DNA of 64,000 bases from Novosphingobium beihaiense. GTDB lineage: Bacteria; Pseudomonadota; Alphaproteobacteria; Sphingomonadales; Sphingomonadaceae. Under the pieces are notes generated by a model. It was not told the origin of the DNA and searched no databases. It was given only the letters and a program-made list of their open reading frames with translations. Shown one piece after another: positions 33,401 through 41,802 of this stretch (position 1 is the first letter of the stretch; every line of letters starts with the position of its first letter). A program made the translations under genes and the position numbers. The DNA is taken from the NCBI RefSeq assembly GCF_022832375.1, contig NZ_JALHLG010000007.1, positions 124,001 to 188,000 of the forward strand. The letters run 5' to 3'.

Positions 33401-34255
33401 TCACCGCGCGCCGAGAAAGAACTCGACCGGCACTACCAGTTCGATTGTCTGCCCCGTGACCTCCTTTGGCGGTTGGGGAAGCGGGGCGGCGCGTTTGGGC
33501 AGTTTGACGGCTTCCTCGTCAAGCGAGCGGAAGCCGGATGAGCGCTCAAGGCTGACCGAGAGCACTTCGCCTTCGCGGTTCATCACGAACCGGATCCAGG
33601 GAACGCCCTGCTCATGGCGGCGCTGGGCGGAGGCGGGATAATGCTTCTTTTTGTTGAGCGCGCCCAGCACGAGCCCCTGCCACGCCGGCTTGGCATCGCT
33701 GACTTGCTGTGCGGGCGGGGCGGGCTTGCTTTCGGGCGCGGTGGTACGTTCGATCGGCGGGCCGGGATCGGGGACGGGCTCGGCCTGCGGCTGTGGCAGG
33801 GGCTCGCCGGCTGGAATCTGAATCCAGGGCGGCTCGATTTTCGGGCGCGCGGGTTCGGGGCGCGGCTTTTCCTTTTCGGTCTGTTCCGGGCCGGGCGGAA
33901 CTTCGCTTTCGGGCTCGGGCGGCGCGGCGGGCGGGGCTACGTCGAACACGCTCAGCGTCTGCGGTTCCTGCTGCGCCTGGCGCACACCCCAATGGATCAG
34001 CAGCGTGCCGAGAAACACCGCGTGCAAGGCCACGGCCAGGATCACGCCAACCGAGCGTTCCCCCTGGCTATGGCCCGCATAGCGGCTCACAGGCACGTGG
34101 ATGGTCTCGCTTTCGGCCGAAACGGGAATTGGTGAGGCGCCGTCTTCCCCGGCGGGGCCGGAATGACTGCGCATCCTGGCATATTGCTGGGGACTCATGC
34201 GTGCGGACCTGTCCGGGGGCCATGTGTGCAGCGTGTTGCCATTGTCTGTTTCCAC
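33401..34255 (-). CDS. TonB energy-transducing protein
   Basis: TonB couples the proton-motive force, with ExbB/ExbD, to outer-membrane receptors. The 284-residue protein has a single membrane helix (VGVILAVALHAVFLGTLL, about residues 68-85), a long Pro/Glu/Lys-rich periplasmic spacer, and a C-terminal TonB domain with NKKKHYPASAQRRHEQG, VPWIRFVMNREGEVLSVSLE and SLDEEAVKLPKRAAPLPQPP. About 65 residues precede the membrane helix, a longer cytoplasmic lead than in E. coli TonB. It lies 22 bases downstream of the siderophore receptor, so it is likely a dedicated TonB for that system. No exbB/exbD are in the window. Multiple TonB copies are usual in sphingomonads. Confidence 0.88.
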   Translation of the reverse strand: METDNGNTLHTWPPDRSARMSPQQYARMRSHSGPAGEDGASPIPVSAESETIHVPVSRYAGHSQGERSVGVILAVALHAVFLGTLLIHWGVRQAQQEPQTLSVFDVAPPAAPPEPESEVPPGPEQTEKEKPRPEPARPKIEPPWIQIPAGEPLPQPQAEPVPDPGPPIERTTAPESKPAPPAQQVSDAKPAWQGLVLGALNKKKHYPASAQRRHEQGVPWIRFVMNREGEVLSVSLERSSGFRSLDEEAVKLPKRAAPLPQPPKEVTGQTIELVVPVEFFLGAR

Positions 34256-34277
34256 ATTTGGCAGGCCATACAGCCGG

Positions 34278-36743
34278 TCAGAAGCGGTACTGGACGCTGG
34301 CCTTGACGTTCCGCGGCTCGCCCCATGTGTAGAAGAGGTCGGTGAAGTTCGTCACGCCGGAGAAATAGCGCTTGTCCAGAAGGTTGTCGGCGTTGATGCC
34401 GAAAGTCAGGCGCTCGTTCACTTGATAGCGGGCCATCATGTCCGCCAGCCAGTAGGCGTCCTGCCGCAGCGTGACCGCGGTATTGGCCACCGAGATGGCG
34501 CTTTGCCAGCGCAAGCCCCCGCCGAATGACAGCCCGGCCAGCGGCCCGTTACGGACGCTGTAGCTGCTGTTCAGTTTGAACTGATGTTTCGGATTTCGCG
34601 AAGCGGAGTTCAGGCTGCTGTCGTTCAGCGCGAAGCTGCCCTGGGTCTGCCAGCCCGGCAGAATCTCGCCGGAAATCTCCACTTCGAAGCCGCGCCGGGT
34701 CGCGCCCATGACCGGGCGGTAGGCCTGCTGCGTGGTGCCTTTCACGTATTCCCCGGTGGCTTCCGCCTCGTTGTCCGCCTTCATCCAGAAATAGGACAGG
34801 CTGGCATTGAGCCGTTTGTCGAAGAATTCGCCCTTCACGCCTGTCTCATAAGTGATCCCGCGCAGCGGGGGCAGGGTGTTGCCGTTCACATCGAGCGCAT
34901 TCTGTGCCTGAAAAATCCGGGCGTAGCTGCCATAGAGCGTGACATTGCGCAGCACGTCGAGGGTGATGCCGCCATAAGGCGTGACGACGCCACGCTCGCG
35001 CAAGCTATAGTTATAGAAGTCGTAGGCATCGCTGTGATTGCGCTGGTCGAAGCTGGAAACGCGGATACCGGCGATGACATGGAGCGGGTCCGCGATGGAG
35101 AACCGGCCCGCGGCATAGACATGATGCCGCTTGGTGAACCACCTGTCCGAGGAAAAGGCCGTGCCGGCCAGTTCGTCTGCTGTCGGGCGCGGAATCGCTG
35201 CACCGCCAGCGGCATAGTCATAGGGGAACTGATCGCCGGACAGATGGAGCCCGATGCTTTGCCTGTTGCGGGTGCGCGAGCTTGAGGCGCCCGCACCGAT
35301 CACCAGTTCATGCGTGCGGCCGAGAAAATCGAACGGGCCGCGCAGCTTCGCCGATACGAATTCGTTGCGTTGCCATACGTCCGGGAAATAGAGCCGGTAG
35401 GTATTGCCATGATCATTCCCCAGAACGCCAACCCGCATTTCTGGTGTTTCGATCCGCTCCCGGCCGAATTGCAGCCTTGCCGTCCAGCCATTGGCAAACT
35501 GGTGCTCCAGCGAGCCGAAAAGGTTGAGAGCGTCCTGCTTGTACCCGGCCCAGGGGGCGCCGGGGTTGAAGGAACGGGGCTGGAGCCCGATGAAGTCACC
35601 GGCTCCGTTATAGGCCATGACCGGGCGGGTCGCGCCATATCCGCGCTGGACCCGGTGTTTGTAGTTCACCCCCAGATTGAGCAGCGTGTCCGGTGTCAGA
35701 TCGATATCCACCGTCCCGTAGAGCATGACGTTCTTTTCGCTTTCATGATCGCGGAAGGTGCCGGCATCCCGCCAGGCCGCCACGCCGCGAGCCCGGATCG
35801 TGCCGCTGGCATTGACCGGGCCGCTGATATCGGCATCGGCGCGATAGCTGTTCCAGCTTCCCCCCGTGGCACTCAGGCTGGCCTGGAATTCGGGCGTTGG
35901 CCGTTTGCGGATCAGATTGATCGTGCCGCCATAGTATCCGTCCCCATCGGTAAGCCCGGTGGAGCCCTTCACGATTTCGATCCGGTCGATGTCGGCGATG
36001 TCATCCAGCGAATACATGCTGCTGGTAAGGAAATACCAGGGCGCGGAAGTGTAATGGCGGTTGCCGTCGATCCGCAGGTTGAGGGCATTGCCGCGGCTGC
36101 CGAAATCGATCGCGCTGCCCTGGCGCGTAACCGTGACGCCGGGGGCCTGCTCCAGAACATCGGCCAGGGTTTCGAGGCCGAAATCGTCCATTTTCTGGCG
36201 TGTCACCACGGTTACCGACTGCGGCGTCTCCCGCAGCGACATGGAAAGACCCGTAGCGGTCATGCTCGGGCCGGAGGCGGTGTACGAGCCTGATCCTTCC
36301 GTCGCGGCGAGGTCCGTGGTGGGACTGAAGTGGCCGCTGGCGGTGCCTTGCCCTTCCACCCTGACGGGGCCCAGCCGGATCGCGCTATCGCCCGAAGCCT
36401 GCGGGGCGCGTTCGAGTGTCACGGCATCGCCCGTGATCCGGAAGGTGAACCCCGTGCCGCTCAGCAAACGGCTGAGCGCTTGCACCGGCGCCATGGTTCC
36501 GCTGACGCCCTGGGTTCTTATGCCGCGCAAGGGGGCGCCATTGGCCGTCACCTGCAAGCCGGACTGAATACCGAACGCCACCAGTGCATCGGCGAGCGGC
36601 TGCGCCGGAATATCAAAGCGCCGCGCCGCCGTATCCTGCGCCTGCGCCGCCGGAGCGATCGTCATTGGTCCCATCGCCGCCGATGCCAGCAGGATCGCGT
36701 TCCATGCCTGCCGGGCGCAGCCGCCCCCCATCTTCTTTGCCAC
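34278..36743 (-). CDS. TonB-dependent siderophore receptor with STN signalling domain
   Basis: An FpvA/FecA-type outer-membrane transducer. The preferred start is GTG 36743 (VAKKMGGGCARQAWNAILLA), with GGAG upstream; the frame is open to a GTG at 36776. A signal peptide is followed by an STN (secretin/TonB N-terminal) domain, RRFDIPAQPLADALVAFGIQ, which contacts the FecR anti-sigma factor. Then come the TonB box region, the plug (LRETPQSVTVVTRQKMDDFG, KGSTGLTDGDGYYGGTINLI) and a 22-stranded barrel ending in a C-terminal Phe (VKASVQYRF). Length is 821 residues. Upstream are fecR and fecI, downstream tonB. The ligand is inferred to be a ferric siderophore from the TonB-siderophor plug signature. 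Confidence 0.9.
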   Translation of the reverse strand: MAKKMGGGCARQAWNAILLASAAMGPMTIAPAAQAQDTAARRFDIPAQPLADALVAFGIQSGLQVTANGAPLRGIRTQGVSGTMAPVQALSRLLSGTGFTFRITGDAVTLERAPQASGDSAIRLGPVRVEGQGTASGHFSPTTDLAATEGSGSYTASGPSMTATGLSMSLRETPQSVTVVTRQKMDDFGLETLADVLEQAPGVTVTRQGSAIDFGSRGNALNLRIDGNRHYTSAPWYFLTSSMYSLDDIADIDRIEIVKGSTGLTDGDGYYGGTINLIRKRPTPEFQASLSATGGSWNSYRADADISGPVNASGTIRARGVAAWRDAGTFRDHESEKNVMLYGTVDIDLTPDTLLNLGVNYKHRVQRGYGATRPVMAYNGAGDFIGLQPRSFNPGAPWAGYKQDALNLFGSLEHQFANGWTARLQFGRERIETPEMRVGVLGNDHGNTYRLYFPDVWQRNEFVSAKLRGPFDFLGRTHELVIGAGASSSRTRNRQSIGLHLSGDQFPYDYAAGGAAIPRPTADELAGTAFSSDRWFTKRHHVYAAGRFSIADPLHVIAGIRVSSFDQRNHSDAYDFYNYSLRERGVVTPYGGITLDVLRNVTLYGSYARIFQAQNALDVNGNTLPPLRGITYETGVKGEFFDKRLNASLSYFWMKADNEAEATGEYVKGTTQQAYRPVMGATRRGFEVEISGEILPGWQTQGSFALNDSSLNSASRNPKHQFKLNSSYSVRNGPLAGLSFGGGLRWQSAISVANTAVTLRQDAYWLADMMARYQVNERLTFGINADNLLDKRYFSGVTNFTDLFYTWGEPRNVKASVQYRF

Positions 36744-36776
36744 CTGAAAAACTCCAATCGTCAAACCTAGCTCCAC

Positions 36777-36800
36777 TGATAGGAATGCTTCGCATTATCA
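36777..36800. promoter_or_regulatory. Candidate Fur-like operator upstream of siderophore receptor
   Basis: The 24 bases TGATA...TATCA contain AATGCTTCGCATT, a perfect five-base inverted repeat around TTC. It sits 34 bases upstream of the preferred receptor start. A related sequence, GCAAATGCTTCGCAATA, occurs in front of the divergent operon at 38820-38839. The association with iron-uptake genes suggests Fur control, inferred not shown. Confidence 0.5.
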
Positions 36801-36895
36801 GGAGAGTCGCGGGCTCAACGATTTGGGAGCGGAACTTTTCGGTCAAAAATTTGACTTTGCACCAAACCGGCGGATTTCCGTGCGGTCCCGGATGG

Positions 36896-37900
36896 TCAGG
36901 AGGCTGACACCACGATCAGCCATGGCGTGATCTGGCGCACTGTGCCGCCATGCGGCTGGGCGATCAGCCTCGCCGCCTCGGCGGGGGCATCGGTCTTGAA
37001 GGTGCCGGTCACGCTCTTGCGCCCCAGTTCGCGGCTGGTGAGCAGGATCGCGCCGCTGTGATACCGGCGCAGATCGGCCAGCACTTCGGAAAGCGGGCGG
37101 TCGACAGCGGTAAGGCGGTGCCCGGTCCATCCGCCGACCAGACCGGCAGAGACATGGCCGTTCCTGACCGGGCCATGGTCCGGCATCTGCGCCCATTCGC
37201 CCGCTTCCAGAATGGCCGAGCGGCCATCCGCACTGGTCGAGGTGACCCGCACGCGCCCATGCTTCACGGAAACGCCGGTTGCCCGCTCGCCCAGGCGAAC
37301 ATCGAAGCCGGTCCCGAGCACGGTGACGGCGGTGTTTCCGGCCAGAACTTCAAAGGGCCGGGCAGGATTGTGCGTCACCTCGAAATAGGCTTCGCCCGAG
37401 ACCAGCGTTACGTGCCGTTCCTTGCCTGAATAGGCGACAGCGATTGCGCTTCCCGGTGCCATGCGGACGGTGCTGCCATCGTCCAGAGTGACGGTTCGCT
37501 GCTGCCCCGTGCCGGTCACGTAGTCTGCGCGGGCATGCTGGAGGATCTGCGGCGCGGCAATCCATGCCACGGCCGCAGCCGCCACGCCTGCGAGCACAGT
37601 GCGGCGCCCGGGCCGGAAACGCGGCCTGACCGGGCTGGAAGAGCGGGCCGGCGCTTCCGGAAGAAACGTGATTTTCCCGGTCTGCGCGATCAGGTTAGAC
37701 GTGTGGGCCGCTTCCGCCCACGCGTGGTCATGCAATGGGTCCTGGGCCCGCCAGCGCTCGAACCGGGCGTGAAGACCGGCATCGTCAGGCTCGTCGTCGA
37801 GGAGAATCGTCCAGTCGACTGCTTCGCGCAGAGCCCGTTCCCATGCTTCGCTATCTCCGGATGCGGGCGGGGCGGCGCCGGGGTCTGCGGGGTGTGTCAT
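36896..37900 (-). CDS. FecR-family anti-sigma factor
   Basis: FecR relays the occupied state of the receptor's STN domain to the ECF sigma factor across the inner membrane. The 334-residue protein has an N-terminal DUF4880 sigma-binding region with AWERALREAVDWTILLDDEP and HARFERWRAQDPLHDHAWAE, one membrane helix after GRRTVLAGVAAAAVAWIAAP, and a periplasmic FecR domain with YVTGTGQQRTVTLDDGSTVR and SGEAYFEVTHNPARPFEV. The C-terminal segment, RPLSEVLADLRRYHSGAI, resembles a STN-like secretin fold. It is preceded by the sigma factor gene (106 bases) and followed by the receptor gene. Confidence 0.92.
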   Translation of the reverse strand: MTHPADPGAAPPASGDSEAWERALREAVDWTILLDDEPDDAGLHARFERWRAQDPLHDHAWAEAAHTSNLIAQTGKITFLPEAPARSSSPVRPRFRPGRRTVLAGVAAAAVAWIAAPQILQHARADYVTGTGQQRTVTLDDGSTVRMAPGSAIAVAYSGKERHVTLVSGEAYFEVTHNPARPFEVLAGNTAVTVLGTGFDVRLGERATGVSVKHGRVRVTSTSADGRSAILEAGEWAQMPDHGPVRNGHVSAGLVGGWTGHRLTAVDRPLSEVLADLRRYHSGAILLTSRELGRKSVTGTFKTDAPAEAARLIAQPHGGTVRQITPWLIVVSAS

Positions 37901-38006
37901 GCTGCCTTCCTTGTCGCAGCAGGGGATAGGGGCGTGCGAAAACGTCTTTCGCTATCCCTGACGACGGGCCGGACGCCATTTTCGCTATTGTCCGGGAGGA
38001 GGCGCA

Positions 38007-38519
38007 TCAGGACTCTCGCGAAAGGCGCAAAAGGCAATGCAGTTTGCCCTGGGCGACGAGTTGATGCGTATACGTTACCGAAAGCTCCAGGCGTTCGGCG
38101 ATCTCGCGCAGTTTCAGGCCTTCCACGGTATGCAGCACGAGCGCGGTGCGGGTGCGCTCCGGCAGTTCGTTCATACTTTCGATGACGATACGGAACTCTT
38201 CCCGCGCGGCGGCGACCGCATCCGGCCTTGGCGTCTCGTCGGCGACAACTTCGGAGACATCCGTCAGCCTGCCGCCTTCACGCAGCGCCTCGCGCTTGCG
38301 GGCGCGCAGGCAGTCGAGCGCGAGGTTTTGCACGATCCGGTAGAAATAGCGCAGCGGCTCGGTCAGCACGCGGCTGCGTTCGACGGTTTCGATCCGCTCC
38401 CAGGCTTCCTGCACCACGTCTTCGGCGCGCGCGCGGTCGCGCACGATACCATTGGCGTAGTCCACCAGCGCAGTGCGATGCGTCCGGTACAGCAGGGTGG
38501 AGGCGCGCTCAGGCGGCAC
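38007..38519 (-). CDS. ECF sigma factor, FecI-like
   Basis: A 170-residue group 4 sigma factor that directs RNA polymerase to the siderophore-receptor operon when released by FecR. Region 2 is YANGIVRDRARAEDVVQEAW with the FYRIVQNLALDCLRARKRE segment; region 4 carries LPERTRTALVLHTVEGLKLR and the helix-turn-helix EIAERLELSVTYTHQLVAQG. It is first in the order sigma-fecR-receptor-tonB on the minus strand. Divergent from a small TonB-domain operon; the 346 bases between hold both promoter regions. Confidence 0.92.
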   Translation of the reverse strand: MPPERASTLLYRTHRTALVDYANGIVRDRARAEDVVQEAWERIETVERSRVLTEPLRYFYRIVQNLALDCLRARKREALREGGRLTDVSEVVADETPRPDAVAAAREEFRIVIESMNELPERTRTALVLHTVEGLKLREIAERLELSVTYTHQLVAQGKLHCLLRLSRES

Positions 38520-38865
38520 GGGCGGTTATGGTCTCCATTCCGGGCGGCCCCGGGCATTTCGAATGCGGCAGGGTGAGGTGCCATTTTTGCGATCAATTCG
38601 CAAAAGCCTTTTTTGGAGCGCGGAGTCAAGCCTTCGGGTTTTGAGGCGCGCATGTGGAATTGTCTGGAAAATCATGGACGGGATTCGTTGCAGCTTATGA
38701 CGGGAGCATGCAGGAAAGGGCACGCCAACTGCCTATCCGCTGCGGGATTTCGCCTGTCGCTACCGGCGTGCCGCAGTGCGGGCGTTAATGCCATGATGCG
38801 CCTTTTTCAGAAACACGAGTTGCAAATGCTTCGCAATAGCGTATCTCTGTGCGCGGAGGTTGCCC
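38520..38865. other. Divergent regulatory region, 346 bases, no gene
   Basis: No supportable gene; a short open frame at 38613-38894 has no family features and overlaps the promoter region. The stretch contains the Fur-like site (38820-38839) and a CTTTTTCAGAAACACG tract nearby. It separates the ECF sigma gene from the divergent TonB-domain gene. Confidence 0.6.
38820..38839. promoter_or_regulatory. Candidate Fur-like site before the TonB-domain operon
   Basis: TTGCAAATGCTTCGCAATAG contains the core ATGCTTCGCA, shared with the operator-like site at 36777-36800. It lies 27 bases before the ATG of the downstream gene. Fur-type control of iron genes is plausible, but the consensus match is by eye. 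Confidence 0.45.
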
Positions 38866-39171
38866 ATGTTTCAATTCGCCGCCAGGCCTTGTAGCCGCCG
38901 CCGGGAAGGGGTGGTCCGGGTCCGCTTTCGCACGAACCGGGCGGGCCGCATGGTGGAGGCCGCGATCGTCGAGGGGGCGGGCTATGCCTCGCTTGACCGC
39001 GAGGCCCTGGCGGCGCTGCGGCGTGCCCAGCCGTTGCCGGGAATTCCCGGCAACGGGCCCGAACCGCTCGACGTGACGGTTCCCATCGAATTCCTGCTCG
39101 CGCGAAAGGCAGGTGCTTTTGCCGATGCGCGGTCTGCACTGGCTCCCACCGGTATTTCAGGGCGCAATTAG
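38866..39171 (+). CDS. Stand-alone TonB C-terminal domain protein
   Basis: A 101-residue protein (ATG 38866, MFQFAARPCSRRREGVVRVR; ribosome-binding GGAGG seven bases upstream). It covers only the TonB C-terminal fold: EGVVRVRFRTNRAGRMVEAA, then EGAGYASLDREALAALRRAQ, PLPGIPGNGP and LDVTVPIEFLLAR. There is no membrane helix or Pro-rich spacer, and no N-terminal remnant in frame upstream, so it is not an obvious truncation of a longer gene in place. Known TonB proteins need the membrane anchor, so this one cannot couple to ExbB/ExbD in the usual way. Possible roles are a receptor-side partner or inhibitor, or a non-functional fragment. It is followed in 11 bases by the next gene. Confidence 0.7.
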   Translation: MFQFAARPCSRRREGVVRVRFRTNRAGRMVEAAIVEGAGYASLDREALAALRRAQPLPGIPGNGPEPLDVTVPIEFLLARKAGAFADARSALAPTGISGRN

Positions 39172-39182
39172 GAGAGAGGACT

Positions 39183-39644
39183 ATGTACGCATTTATCGAT
39201 CGGCGTGTGGACGGCCTGTGCGATGGCGGCCGCTTTTTCGTCTGGGCCATGCGCGGCTGGAGGCAATCCCTGCAAAAAGGCGTTTGCCCGCCAAGGGCGC
39301 TGAGCCGCGGCTTTGCGGGCGTGGGCGGCGGTGCGGCCCTGCCCGATTTTCATATCGCGATGGCCTTGCTCAACCGGGATGCGCGCGAAGAGATCGTCAT
39401 CGGGGCGATGGACTGTCCTCACATCGTCGAAGGGGAGGCCGTGCTGCTGGGGATATGGCGCGATCTTGCTCTTGGCGATACCGGCAATGCGCGCGAAACG
39501 CTGAAATTGCTGGCCAGCGAAGATGCCGCCCCTCCCATCGCCCGTGCCATGACCACTGCCGCCGCGAAGATGATCGCGGCGGGCTTCGACCTTTCAGAAC
39601 TCTCCACCCATGTTTCAGAGGAAGTAAAACCCAGTGATGAGTGA
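39183..39644 (+). CDS. Hypothetical protein in an iron-linked operon
   Basis: A 153-residue protein from ATG 39183 with AGGAGAGAGG upstream. It has a Cys/Trp-containing N-terminus (MYAFIDRRVDGLCDGGRFFV) followed by VGGGAALPDFHIAMALLNRD, HIVEGEAVLLGIWRDLALGD and a helical C-terminus. No signal peptide or membrane helix is clear. I recognise no family. The 3' end overlaps the start of the ferredoxin-NADP reductase by eight bases, and the gene follows the TonB-domain gene by 11 bases, so the three are probably one iron-responsive transcript. A role in iron handling is inference from context only. Confidence 0.65.
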   Translation: MYAFIDRRVDGLCDGGRFFVWAMRGWRQSLQKGVCPPRALSRGFAGVGGGAALPDFHIAMALLNRDAREEIVIGAMDCPHIVEGEAVLLGIWRDLALGDTGNARETLKLLASEDAAPPIARAMTTAAAKMIAAGFDLSELSTHVSEEVKPSDE

Positions 39645-40452
39645 CCGTCTCGCCGCTTCGGCAAAACTGCCCCCTTCATCCGCGCTGACGATCGAGGAAG
39701 TGCGCTCGGTCCGCCATTGGAACGAGCATCTGTTCAGCTTCTCGATCACCCGTCCGTCCTCCTTCCGGTTCCGGTCCGGCGAATTCGTGATGATCGGCCT
39801 GCCCGGCGAAGGCCGCCCCTTGCTGCGTGCCTATTCGATCGCCTCTCCCTCATGGGCGGAGGAGCTGGAGTTCCTGTCGATCAAGGTGCCGGATGGCCCG
39901 CTCACCTCGCGCCTGCAGCAGATCGCGCCGGGCGATCACGTCTATCTCGGCCGCAAGCCCACGGGCACGCTGGTCGCCGATGCGCTGCTGCCGGGCAAGC
40001 GGCTGTTCCTGCTCTCCACCGGGACTGGCCTTGCCCCGTTCCTGAGCCTGATCCGCGATCCCGATATCTACGAGCGCTTCGACCAGATCCTGCTGGTCCA
40101 CTGCGTGCGGCAGGTAAGCGATCTTGCCTTCCGCGAGGTGCTGGAAAGCCAGCTTGCCGAAGACCCGCTGGTGCAGGAACAGGCGCTGCTGCAGTTCCAC
40201 TATCTGCCCACCGTGACGCGGGAACCCTTCCGCACCACGGGGCGCATCGATGCCCTGATCGGCAACGGCAAGCTCTTCGAGCACCCGCTCACCGGCCCTG
40301 CGCGCCTCGATCCGGAAAACGACCGCATCATGCTGTGCGGCAGCATGGCGATGATCCGCGATCTGGAAGCGAGCCTGGAAGCCCAGGGGTTCAAGGAAGG
40401 ATCGAACGCGGCGCCGGGTGATTTCGTGATCGAGCGCGCTTTCGTGGACTGA
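39637..40452 (+). CDS. Ferredoxin--NADP reductase
   Basis: An FAD-containing reductase that exchanges electrons between NADPH and ferredoxin or flavodoxin. The 271-residue protein (ATG 39637, MSDRLAAS; a GTG one codon earlier is possible) shows RPSSFRFRSGEFVMIGL, the FAD-binding RAYSIASPSWAEELEF (RxYS), SIKVPDGPLTSRLQ, the NADP-binding GTGLAPFLSLIRD and MLCGSMAMIRDLEASLE, and ends FVIERAFVD, the bacterial FpR-type terminus. It completes the small operon with the TonB domain gene. In this context it may supply electrons for ferric-siderophore reduction or iron-sulfur repair, by inference from its neighbours. Confidence 0.9.
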   Translation: MSDRLAASAKLPPSSALTIEEVRSVRHWNEHLFSFSITRPSSFRFRSGEFVMIGLPGEGRPLLRAYSIASPSWAEELEFLSIKVPDGPLTSRLQQIAPGDHVYLGRKPTGTLVADALLPGKRLFLLSTGTGLAPFLSLIRDPDIYERFDQILLVHCVRQVSDLAFREVLESQLAEDPLVQEQALLQFHYLPTVTREPFRTTGRIDALIGNGKLFEHPLTGPARLDPENDRIMLCGSMAMIRDLEASLEAQGFKEGSNAAPGDFVIERAFVD

Positions 40453-40554
40453 CCTCACGGGGCAAGGCGCTGGGGCGTAAAATGCCCCGGCGGTGTTTCC
40501 CAGGCCAAGTCTGTTGTGGTTGGGGGGGCGAATCCGGTAGGTTAGGCTCTGCCC

Positions 40555-41559
40555 ATGATTTTAGCCTGGCTTCAGTTCCTCGTGTGTGTCGTCGTGATCG
40601 GCTTTGCCGGACCGGCGCTGACACGCAACGGCGACAGGATCGCTCAGCTGACGGGCATGTCGCGCGGCTGGGTGGGGCTGATCATGCTGGCCACAGCCAC
40701 GTCGCTGCCGGAACTCTATACCGGGATCAGCGCGGTGGCGCTGGCCGATGCACCCAATATCGCGATTGGCGACGCGCTGGGAAGCTGCCTGTTCAATCTT
40801 GTCATGCTGGTGGTGCTCGATGCGCTTTCGCGGGACGAGCCGGTGTGGCGCAGGCTCGATCAGGGGCATATCCTGACCGCCGGTTTCGGCGTGATCCTGA
40901 TCGGGTTCGTCGGCGCGCTGATCCTCGTTGTGCGCGAAGGGTTCGATTTCCGCATCGGCCATATCAGCCTCTACGCGCCGATGCTGCTGCTGCTCTACTT
41001 CATCGCTATGCGCGCGGCGTTCCACTACGAGCAACGCCCGCGCGAAACCGAACCGCAAGCCGCCGAAGTGCCCGAGGGCGTGACGCTGCGCGGCGCTATC
41101 GGCCGCTATTGCCTTGCCGCGCTCGTTGTCGGCGCAGCGGGCGCGTGGCTGCCGTTCGCGGGGCTCGCCGTGGCCGAGGCGATGCAGTGGAAGACCTCGT
41201 TTGTGGGCACGCTGTTCGTGGCGGCGGCCACTTCGATTCCCGAACTGGTGGTGACGATCACGGCGCTGCGCCTCGGTGCGGCGGACATGGCGATCGGCAA
41301 CCTGCTGGGCAGCAATCTGTTCGCCATTCTCGTCATCGGGATCGATGACATCGCCTATCGCGGCGGATCGCTGTTCGTGGATATTTCACCGGCGCATGCC
41401 GTCACGGCCTTTGCCGGATCGATCATGGCGGGGATTCTGATCGTGGCGCTGCTCTACCGGCCGGGAAACCGCTTTTTCGGGTTTATAAGCTGGATCGGGC
41501 TGGCGCTGCTTACGGTCTACCTGCTCAGTTCCTACGCGATCTATCTGCACGGGCATTGA
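40555..41559 (+). CDS. CaCA-family sodium/calcium exchanger-like membrane protein
   Basis: A polytopic inner-membrane protein of 334 residues with two inverted repeats of the cation/calcium exchanger family. The first carries LIMLATATSLPELYTGISAV and GDALGSCLFNLVMLVV, the second FVAAATSIPELVVTITALRL and GNLLGSNLFAILVIGIDDIA; these ATSxPEL and GNxxGSNxFN repeats are the ion-binding elements. About ten membrane helices are visible. The ion (Ca2+, K+ or other) cannot be decided, although family members usually exchange Ca2+ for Na+ or H+. It stands alone on the plus strand, downstream of the reductase by about 100 bases. Confidence 0.88.
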   Translation: MILAWLQFLVCVVVIGFAGPALTRNGDRIAQLTGMSRGWVGLIMLATATSLPELYTGISAVALADAPNIAIGDALGSCLFNLVMLVVLDALSRDEPVWRRLDQGHILTAGFGVILIGFVGALILVVREGFDFRIGHISLYAPMLLLLYFIAMRAAFHYEQRPRETEPQAAEVPEGVTLRGAIGRYCLAALVVGAAGAWLPFAGLAVAEAMQWKTSFVGTLFVAAATSIPELVVTITALRLGAADMAIGNLLGSNLFAILVIGIDDIAYRGGSLFVDISPAHAVTAFAGSIMAGILIVALLYRPGNRFFGFISWIGLALLTVYLLSSYAIYLHGH

Positions 41560-41570
41560 GGTGGGCGAGG

Positions 41571-41595
41571 CTTCGACAAGCTCAGCCTGAGCGGG
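41571..41595. repeat. REP-like intergenic sequence (CTTCGACAAGCTCAG family)
   Basis: CTTCGACAAGCTCAGCCTGA recurs in the terminal repeats of the element at 46301-46424. This sequence is common between genes in sphingomonads, as known from many genomes of the group. Confidence 0.75.
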
Positions 41596-41622
41596 GCGCG
41601 AGGGACGCGGGATCTCTTTCCT

Positions 41623-41802
41623 CGTCATGCTGAACTTGTTTCAGCATCCATCGTGCCCCGTAATCTGATTTTGGATCGACGCGCTTCGTTCGTACTTCGA
41701 GAAGGTGCCCGAGGGCGTTGCGTAAGGAATGACTGGCAAGGGCCCATAGCCTGATAGCCCCCGAGCCGAAGCCCAGCGAAGCTAAACAAGTTCAGGATGA
41801 CG
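41623..41802. repeat. MITE-like element with 19-base terminal inverted repeats
   Basis: CGTCATGCTGAACTTGTTT (41623-41641) and its inverted partner (41784-41802) match at 18 of 19 positions. The 180-base interior has no gene. The left terminus also overlaps a small hairpin, ATGCTGAA with TTCAGCAT. No target-site duplication could be identified with confidence. Confidence 0.65.

Noticed and set aside
38613..38894. 93-codon frame upstream of the TonB-domain gene
   Set aside because: It overlaps the Fur-like site and the start of a better-supported gene and has no recognisable domain.
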